Of a DNA stretch of 34,943 nucleotides, positions 8,643 through 18,400 are shown piece after piece; position 1 is the first letter of the stretch, and the number at the start of each line of letters is the position of its first letter. Position numbers and translations under genes: made by a program. The notes under the pieces are model-generated. The model was not told the origin of the DNA. It made no database searches and saw nothing but the letters and a program-made list of their open reading frames with translations. Source of the stretch: an uncultured Acidobacteriota bacterium (GTDB lineage: Bacteria > Acidobacteriota > Thermoanaerobaculia > Gp7-AA8); contig CAMPKJ010000021.1 of assembly GCA_946887105.1 (NCBI GenBank), forward strand, positions 1 through 34,943, read 5' to 3'.

Positions 8643-9419
8643 CTACCTCACCGTCGTCCACCAGAGCGCCAGCAGCACGCGTCCGTCCGGCAAACAGGGA
8701 TCGGTGCATCGGCTGATCACCTGTTTGCTGGTGGCGGAGACGAACGCCAGCGTGTTCTCGTCCGGCGTCTCGACGAGCGCCGCGTCATGACGCCGGGCTC
8801 CGCTCTTTTCGACACGCCAGAGCAGGCTGGGAATGCGGTTCTCGGCGGCGATGGCGGGTGCGACCACGAGCTTCTGGTCCCACCGTACCTCACCGTAGAA
8901 CTCCGGAGTGCCATAAAGCGCGGTGTAGGTGACGTAGACGTCAGGCCACGGTTGATCGTAGGTCAGCGTTGCCAGCTCGATGTCTTCGGCTTCCTCGACG
9001 GCGCTGAACGCGTCGCCGAGAGTGGAGCGGCGCAGTTCGATGATCGCGAACTGCGCGCTCGCTTTGAATGCCACCACCTCCACGAGCGATCGGTCCTGCG
9101 CGGGCTCGTAGGCGCGTACTGCCGCGAAGATGGGCTCGCGGCCGTCGAGGAGCTCGACGGTCATCACGGCCGTATAGCCGCCGTCATCATCCGGTCGATA
9201 GTCGACGTCGGCGACTCGCACGGGACGGCGTGCCGATCCCTGCACGAGCGTGTGCGAAGTGCCCCAGTCGACGGCGGTCGTGCCCGGAAAGATGTGCATC
9301 AGTGCGGCGTCGAGAAGGCGCGCGCGGACGACGCCAAACTCGGTGCGCGCGTCCTGCGCCAGCGCATACGGCGCCAGCAGCGCGAGGGTCAGGGAGAGCA
9401 GGATCGATCGAGCGCGCAT
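8643..9419 (-). CDS. Secreted protein of unknown function, last gene of the giant-protein operon
   Basis: A 258-residue protein with a Sec signal peptide (ending in PYALAQ, residues 1 to about 21). Two ATGs are adjacent (9422 and 9419); GAGGAA lies at a better distance from 9419. The mature part is a mixed alpha/beta sequence rich in Val and Asp (VADVDYRPDDDGGYTAVM) with a single CxxxxC near the C terminus (CTDPCLPDG). No family is recognised. The stop of the upstream 3918-residue gene lies only 7 bp before this start, so it is almost surely cotranscribed and possibly translationally coupled. That makes it a candidate partner, chaperone or accessory subunit of the giant exported proteins; this role is inferred from position only. 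Confidence 0.8.
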   Translation of the reverse strand: MRARSILLSLTLALLAPYALAQDARTEFGVVRARLLDAALMHIFPGTTAVDWGTSHTLVQGSARRPVRVADVDYRPDDDGGYTAVMTVELLDGREPIFAAVRAYEPAQDRSLVEVVAFKASAQFAIIELRRSTLGDAFSAVEEAEDIELATLTYDQPWPDVYVTYTALYGTPEFYGEVRWDQKLVVAPAIAAENRIPSLLWRVEKSGARRHDAALVETPDENTLAFVSATSKQVISRCTDPCLPDGRVLLALWWTTVR

Positions 9420-9426
9420 CATTTCC

Positions 9427-12400
9427 TCAGTTCTCGGGGTCGAGCATCTTGCGGATCTCATCGAACGCTTGAAATACGGTCGTGAATTGCCCGTAGCCGA
9501 GGTAGCTGTGCGTGTCCGCATAGAGCGCGGCCTCGTAACCGGCGTCGACGATCGGCCCGACCCGCTCGAAGACCTGCAGCCCGGTGTAGGCGGAGTACTT
9601 CGTGAACTCGGTCTCGCAGACGGAGCAGGCCGGCGAGAAGTAGTTGTCCATGTCCGTGGCACCGGCCGCGCCGGCAGTCGATGGGAACCAGTAAGAGAGC
9701 TCGGCCCACTGGCGTTTGATGGTCCAGTATTGTCCCGGCTCCTCGTTGCGGAACACGCTGTCCCAATGGGCATCGGTGGCGCTGGAGAGCGCCCACTGCT
9801 GCACGATGTGGTTGTCCTGGAAGCGCGCCGACGATGTTCGATGACGCAGGAGACGCTCCAGCGCCACGCGTTGGAACATGGCGAACGGTTTGTTCTCGAC
9901 CTGATTGCTGCGCCAGATCACGCGCAGCACGCGATCGTCGTAGCTGAAGGTGTTGAACAGACGGACGCGGTTCTTGTTGTCGAAGAAGATACCGCGCCAC
10001 TGGCCACGCGTGGGCAGCACCTCCGGCTGATGGTTCGGAACGCCGAACGGCGAGCGGGTCATGCGCCAGCGCACCGAATAGAACTCGCGCTCATCGGTGA
10101 AGCGCAGCTTCATCGACTCGTCGCTGGTCTCGACCTGGTTGCGCAGTTTGCGCAGGTTGTTTTTCCAGAGCGCCTTCTCGACGAGACCCATCTTCGCGTC
10201 GTAGTCGTCGATCCACACGGCGTCGTCCGCGAAGCCGAACTTCTGGGGATGCGCTTCGCCCCACAGGGTCATGTACTTCGGATCGACCGGCACTTCCGCG
10301 AGCGCCTCGGCGGGCATGGCCGCCTCGTTCATCACAAAGCGGTCGATGACGTGGTCGACCATCTCCGGCCTCGAGATGGCACTGTGGACCGCGAGGTTAC
10401 CGAGACTGTGCGCAACGACGCTCACGCGCCGGGTCGACTTCTGGCGCCGCACTTCCGCGAGGTACTTGGCCATGGCCGGACCGACCGCAAACGCGCGGTA
10501 TTCATCCTCGGGATAGAGCAGGCCCGACCACGCCGACTGCACTGCTTCGCGAATGCCGCCGGACATGATCCCGGGCTGACCCGGCTCGCGGCCGCCGTAG
10601 TTGCTCGGCCAGGCCACGCCGATCGTATGCGCGCAATTCTTCACGCAGCCGTGCGCGTCATCGTCGTCCTTCTGCCGCCATTCGCCCTGCAGACGATGGA
10701 CGGGATGGCCGACCCAGTAGAGCCGCTTGAACATGGTCGGCAGGAAGATGTTGCGCATGGCCGAGTCGGTGACTTTGTAGCCGTGCACGACGACGTTGAC
10801 ATCGCGGACGGCGAGCGGCATCCGGCTGGCCCAATGACTCCATCCAGGGTTGTCATTCGCCCACGTGCGTTGGGCCTGATCCTCCAACTCGTGCGTGTCA
10901 TCGTTGTACCACTCGGGATTGCGCGGAATGGAGTCGAGATACGAGAGCGGCTTGAAGTCGTCGACTTTTTTCGCACGCGCGGTCAGATAAGTGATCCACT
11001 GACGCAGCGGCCGGATATCCGCACGCGATTCGTCGAAGAGCGTCCCCGCCGAAGTTCCGCCATCGGCTGCATATTCGAGCACGATCTTCGGCACGTTCTC
11101 GTAGTTGCCAGGCGTGCGGTTGCCGCAATCGATACAGCGCACCAGGAACTCGTACGTGCCGGTTGCGAGCGGCGGCAGATTGACGAATCCATCCGCGGTG
11201 GGTTTGCACTCTCCCCCACCTTCCGTGTGGATGAGCGTGTTCGTGGGCAGGCAGACGGGGATGGAGTCGTACTCGGGATTCGTGTCGCTGCCGACGATCT
11301 CCTTGACCTGCGCATTCGAGTATCCGAGGTCGCGGAGGTGATCTTTCCCGATGCGCAGCTTGCGTGCGATGGTCCACTTCACGTTGGGGCGATCCATGCG
11401 GATGCGCACTTCTTCGGAGCCGCCGCTTGGACGCCATAGTTTGTTCACGGTGATGCGCAGCGTGAAGTAGTCGGTGAGCGCCTTGTCCGCGGCGCCGCTC
11501 TCTTTCGGAGCGTCCGCCGCAAACTGCTTCAGGTCGTACCACGGGGCGGATTCGCAGAAGCCGAACGCGCGGCCTGTGCGCGCCGCCTCGCGATCGAGTC
11601 CGGCGATGTCGCTGTTGTTGTTCGAGTCGACGTCGAGACGCACCCAGCCGAGGCGGATTGCGCGCGGGACGCTGCGCAGCGAGCCGTTGTCGGAATCGAC
11701 GGCGGCATTCGCGACCAGATCCGTGTCCTCGTAGGTCTGGCCGGCCGGAATGGTGAAGCGTCCCTCGCCCCTCGCGACATTGGTCCAGGTGATCGGATAA
11801 CTGCGCGGCGGCCCCAGTCCGCCAGCGTTGCCGTCGCGATCGGGGAACAGTTTGTTGATGACCTCGACGGAGCCGGACAGGCCGCTGACCGGCGGGATCA
11901 CTTTGATGTTCACGTCGAGCGCTGCCTGCGAAGTGACCTTCTGCGGCGCGTCGACGGTGCCGTTGCCGCTCATGGTGATCATCACCGGATCGGCTTTCTT
12001 GATGATCACCACAGGCTTGAACGACGCCACGTGCAGGCCGGCACCGGCGAGGCTGGTCGCGCCGGTGGAAACGATGAAACCACCTTCCTGTCCGAGCGCG
12101 ATGCGGAAGCCGACGCCTTCGACCGTGCCGAGGTAGCGCGGCGCAAACGGATCGGAGAGGCTGAACGTCATCGCGCCGCCGGCCGTAGCCACGACCGCCG
12201 TCGTGCCGGTGATGTCGACGTCGCTCGCCGAGCCGTCGACGAGATGCGAGCCGATCAGCACCGGTGCCAGCGGGTTGCTCATGTCGTACACGTAGAGACC
12301 CGTGCCCGTGCCGAGCGCGCCCGCGGCATCGAGAGCCTGGCCGGTGCCGACCATCAGCGCGAGATCGCGATTGTCGATGCTGGTGAGCCGGACCGCGCGG

Positions 12401-15400
12401 CCGAACTCGAGATTGCCCTTCGACGGCGAGGCCGCCGCGCGCAGCAGACGCGGGGACGTCTCGGTCGGATCGACGATCACGAATGGCGTGCTGCCCGTTG
12501 CAATGACCAATGTGCGCGCGCTGCCGTTCACGAGGTATTGATCGGCCTCGAGATCCATGAGGTGCGCGCGGAAGCCGGTGTTCGGATCGGTGACGCGAAT
12601 GGAGTTGACGACCGCATCCTGTCCGAACCCGCGTCCCGCCACGATGCTGTCGAGCACCATGCGGTACCGCGTGGTCGGATTCGCGGACGCGTCCTCGTGC
12701 ATCTTCACGGCGCGTTGCAGGTCGATCACCTGAATGCCGTGCGGGTACGTGATCGTGTAGAGGAAGCTCTTGCGCAGCGCGAGCTTGAGCACGATGCCTT
12801 CTTCCGCGCTCTCGGTGAGCGTGACGATGGCCACGCGTTTCGGTGCGGCGGGATCGCGAACGTCGAACAGGTAGACATTCGACGGTCCCGGCGGATTGAA
12901 CTTGAGACCGGAGCCGATGGCCACGGCCGTGCCGCCCGAGATCACCGGCGACTCGGCCTCGGCATCGAGATGGGTCGGCATCCCGAGGACCGTGTGATAG
13001 CCGACTTCGCGGATGTCTTCGGGATCGGCGATGTCGTAGACCGACATCCATCCATTGCCGTTGCCTTGCCTGCCGACATACGCGTGATCGCCGATCACGG
13101 CCACGCCGGACGAGAAGAAGACGTCCGACGAATCGCCGAGCGGCGCCGGATCGATGGTGGTGAACGACAGCTCGCGGTCGGGGAAGTCGTTCCAGGCCGG
13201 CTGGCCGCTCTCGTTGACGTCCGTGTCGTGGATCGCGCCGCTGAGCTTCAGCGAATAGGTCGTGCTGAAGTTCAACCCGCCCACGGGAACGATCGTGATC
13301 GACGTGACCTTCGTCTCCGCCGGAGCGACGCGTAGATCCTGAATGACGATCGTTTGTCCCTGCGGGCCGACTGCGACAGCGCTGATCCTGTATGCCACGC
13401 CGCCGGTGCTGCTGGTGAATTGCAGCCCTTCGACGACATTCACGACCGGCTCGGTGAAGACCACCTGCGGCAGCACGTCCACGGCGATGCCGATCGCGTT
13501 CTGCTTCGGCACGAGCTTGCGCGTGATCCAGTCGGGACGCTCGCCGGGAATGCTGGTGTTGTTTGTCCCGCCGCCGGCCACGACCAGGAAGGTGTGATCG
13601 ATCTCCGTCGCCGGACCGCCGAGAGGATTGAGCGCGGTGGCCTTGATGGAGTAGGTCCCGGCGTTCCGCGGCGTGTAGAGACTGGCGACGACGTAGTCCA
13701 TCGGCTGTTCGCGGCCCATGGTGCCGTCGTCGCGACGGACCGAAAACTCCTCCCCATTCACGGTGGCGTTGAAGATCTCGCCGTCGGTGTTGTTGTTGAA
13801 CTTGAAGCCGATGAGCAGCGGCGTCTCGGCGGCGACCACTCCATCGATCGGTTTCCGCAAGAGGTTCTGGGTCTGGTCGAGCGTCATGACCACGACCTCG
13901 ACGTCCGGCGAAGGCGGCGGCGCCGTCTGCGCGGGGAACGTGAGGTTCACCTCCGCCGCGTAGCCGTAAGTGTCGTACAGCGCGCCGAAAACGTTCGCGC
14001 GCGTGTTGGAGACATTCGCCTCGAACGCCGTGCCGTATGCGGAGTCGTCGCCGAGGTGCGCTTCCACGTCGACCGTGCCACCGGTGTAATGCGAGTCGTA
14101 GAAGACGAAGTGTCCGTCGCCTTCGGTGACCGCGAATTCGATCGGTAGATTGAAGCCGTTCTCGTGTGTGCGCTTGACCATTGCGCCCGAGACCGGCTCG
14201 TAACGCGGCTCGGTCGCTCCCGGATCCCACACCGGCCGATAGACGTGCCCGGCCACCACTCCCTGCACCGGCAGGCCCGGGAACATCGCGTCCCACGTGT
14301 ACATCATCGAGAAGATGAGATCGGACGCGATGCCCATCGCCAGGCCGCCGAGGTCCGCTTTTGCGGTCCATGCGGCAACGGAGTCCTTGAATCCGATGAA
14401 TGGGAACGACGCGGTCACGACCTTGCCGTTGCCGTCTTCGAAGGCGTGATCGATGGTCTGGAAGCCGACCTGCCCATCGGGACCGTTGAGCCGCCGATAG
14501 ACGTAATAGAACGATCCCTCCGGCGCACCGGGCGGCCGCGGGAACACGAGATCCGCTTCCTTCTTCAGCGTCGGCTTCTGCTCGGAGGTGACCTTCAGGC
14601 CGCCTCCGAAGTGGCCGCCGGGAATGTCCGGCTTCTGCGGGAACGCGTCTTCGCCGAGCGCTTCGATCCTGAAGATCGCGCCCTGCTCGAGCGCGCCTTC
14701 GGGGATGCGCAACTGCACGCCGCCCGGTCCCTCGACGATTCCGCCGCCCGGGCCGATGGCGGTGCGGCCGCTTCCGTCCGTGGCCACGAACTGGCTGCGC
14801 TCGAACGTGACCACGTTGCCCTTCGGATCGGTGATCGTGACCACCAGCCGATCGTTGATGGTCGCGGGGAACGTGCCGGTGAAGCTGCCGTCGTTGCCGA
14901 CCGTGAACGACACCACGATGCCGTTCCCGGCGTTGACGATCATCACGCGCGTGCCCGGCGGCAGCGATCCGGCGGGCGCGCTGACGGTGACCAGTCCATC
15001 CGCACCAGGCATCGTGAACGTGACCTTCTGCGTGTCGTAGTTCGGCGGCACGTCGGGTGTCGTGGTGAACGTGACCGGCGCGAGCGTGATGATGCCGCCA
15101 TAGATGTCGCCGAGACCGCTGACGGTGACGGTGTACGTCTCCCCGGCCACGAGTAGAGACTGCGGAATCGCGGCCACCGTGCGTCCGCTGCTGGAGAAGA
15201 CGAAGCGCAGTGGAATGGCGGTGCCGGCGGAGTTGCGAAGCTTGATGGTGGTGTTGTTCGCGGAGGTGGTGCGGATCGGTGCGGTGGCCACGATCTCGAT
15301 CTGCGTCGAGGCCGGAACGTGCAGCGCGCCGTCCGCCGGCGTGATGGTGGCCGTGGTTTCCTGCGCGTTGAGATTGATGCTCGGCGACGCGGTCTGCCCC

Positions 15401-18400
15401 GACACCACACTCACCGTGACGTCACCGGACAGCGAGGTGTTCGGCACCAACGCGGAGAACCTCACGTTGCCTGCGGGCGCGATGGTGTCGAATTCTCCGG
15501 CGGCATTCGTGAGCGCGACGAACGGGAATCCGTCGATGGTCACCACCGCCTGCATCGACGACGAAGGCAGTCCGACGCTGCCCGCGACGACACTCCACGG
15601 CACGTTGACGCGATAGAAGACGTAGCGGCCATCGCGGCGAATGCCCGGAAGCGTCCCGAGATCCTTCGACACGAAATGGTCGCCAATGCGATCGGTGGCG
15701 GCGACGACCATGACCTTCGGCACGCCGCCGACGCGCTCCACGCGAGCGATGACGACGGTTTCTTCGTCCGACATCGTGCCGGCCGGAATGGAGAGCACGG
15801 CGGAGTTGCCGAGCGAGACGCCGCCGAAGTCGAGCAGCACTTCCGCGACCGGCTGCGCGCTGGTCGTCGACGGCAGGAAGCTCGAGAGCACGGCCGGGGT
15901 CGCGGAAATCGCAAGATCGTCGGGCAGCGAGCCGGCGGGAATGGTCACGTTGACGTCGCCCGCATCGAGCGTGAGCGCCTGCGAACCGCCCGTGCGGCCG
16001 CGCACCGACTCGCGTCCCGCCAGGATGTCGAGGTGCACGCGTCCTTCCACGAGCGCGCCCGCCGCGAAGCTGCGCGACGGCACGATCGGGAACTGCGCCG
16101 AGAGATCGGTGCCTTCGCGGAACAGCACCAGATCCTGCGTGCGCTTCTCTTCCGACGCGATCTCGCCGGTGGCCAGCGTGAACGTCTCGGTGACCTCCGC
16201 CTGCACGACCGTTCCGGATGGCAGCGGCTCGGACGAATGAACGGTGAGCGTGCCGACCGCGGAGCCGCCGGTCGGCGGGAGCGTCGGCGGATTCACATTG
16301 CCGCTGCTCGTGGCGGTGTCCGGAATCGGTTGCATGGCCACGCCGGACAGGAGCTCGCCCACGACCGGAGCGGGCACGTTCGCATCGTCTGCGAAGACGA
16401 GCGCATACGCGCCGGGCTGCGGCAGCGATGCACGCGCCACACCGCCGTCGCGTATCACGTTCGTTGCGGTCACGATCCAGGCGTGCGTGGCCGTGTCGTA
16501 GCGAACGAGATGGAACGCGAGCACTTCCGGCGCGTTGGCGATGTCGTTCGCAATCGCGATCTCGAATGGCACGATTGCGACGACGTCCGCGCGCAGTTCG
16601 AGCGCCGCGACGGGCGCCCAGCCGAGTGGCAACAGGTTCGGCAGGCCTTGCGGGCCGAGCGCCGTGAGGCGCATCGGCGTCGTCGCACCAATGGCGCCGC
16701 CCGGAATGGTGACGGTGACGCCGGCCGCTGTGATCGTTCCCCCGCTCGCGGAGACGTTCACTTCCGGGCCGAGCGGCGTCAGTCGCGCATCGACCGGCAC
16801 GGTACCGACCGCCGACTCAATTGCGACGGAGCGCTCGACGGATGTCATCGGCACCGCGGCATCTGCCGGCGCTTCGATGATGAGCACGAGGTTCTGGTCA
16901 TTCGCCGGAAGCGCGTAGCGTCCTCGAATATCCGTAATCGTGTTGCGCGCGGGCTCGCCGGCGATGCCGACGCGTGCGTTGGCGATCGGGAGGCCGGTCA
17001 CGTCCGAAAGCACGAGACCGGTCACCGCGCCGTCGGAGGTGACGCGCAGTTCTTTTGTCACGGTGGTGCTGTTGCCGGCGGTGTCGGTGGCAACGACCGC
17101 GAGCAGGAGGATCGTGCCGGGTTCCGCCGTTGCCGGCGCCATCACATCCACTTCGAACGGCGGCGCGGTCTTCGTGGCCACCACTGCGCCGTTGAACGTG
17201 AACACCACATCACGGATGGCCAGGTTCTCCTGCACGTTCGCCGAGACGAACGCGGGCCGCGTGCGGGTGATGAGCTGCGGTGCATCAACGATCACGATCG
17301 GCGCGATCGAGTCTCGCGTGACCAGCGTCGAAGCAGTGGCCGTGCGCGCGAGCGCATCGGTCGCTGTTGCGATCAGCGTGTTGTCGCCATCGGCCAGCGC
17401 CACATCTGCAGCGCTGAAGATCTTCTCGTCGGCTGTCGCGCCGGCGGACAACGTGGCCACGACCGTTCCGACCTTCACGGAAGCGAGCGTCGTATCGCGC
17501 ACGGTCCCCGTGACAGTGGTGGTGGCCAGCTTCGTCAGCGAGCCTGAAGTCGGCGCGGTGATGGCGATGATCGGTGTGGCGAGATCGACGACGACCTCGT
17601 GGCTGAGCGTTTTGACGTTGCCGGCGGCGTCGGTGGCGACGAGCGCAAAAACGTGCGGGCCTTCGACGAGCGCGGAGAGCTCGGCCTGCCACGCTTCGCC
17701 GTTGATGGTGGCGCTGACGCCGTCGACCGTGAGCGTCGTTGCGGTCTCATCGCGCAACGTGCCGGAGACGATCACCGGCATCGCGCCGATCACGGCACGA
17801 AGCGCGGGCGAGAGCACCGTCACCTGCGGCGCGACGGTATCGCGCGTGACGGCGACGCTCTTCGTGCTGACGTTGCCCGCCTGATCGGTGGCTTCGAGCG
17901 TGACGCTCTTCACGCCGTCGAAGGTCAGCGGCACCGACGTCGAAAACGCATTCGCGGTCAGCGCCAGCGGCGTGCCGTCCAGCCGCAGAGTGACGGCCGA
18001 GAGGTCGGTCACGGAGCCGGCCAGCGTGAACGCCGCCTCCTTCGTCACCAGATCGGGTTGCGGCGACGTCACGTTGATGACCGGCGCGGCGGAGTCGACA
18101 TTCACGGTGACACTGGCAGTACCGGTGTTTGCCGCCGCGTCGGTCGCGGTCGCGGTGATGACGTACGAGCCCTCCAGCGTGGGGATGGTCGCGGTGAATG
18201 CGCCGTTCACGGCCGTGGTGACGACGCCGTTCACGTCGAGCATGACCGGAGACGCGTCAGTGACGGTACCGGCGACGTTGACCGTGGCGCCGCTGATCCA
18301 CGCACCCGCGGCGGGCGATGTGATCGTCACCGCCGGTGCAACGGCGTCGGCGGTGAACGACGCGCTCGCGCTGGCGGAGTTGCCGGCCCAGTCCAGCACC

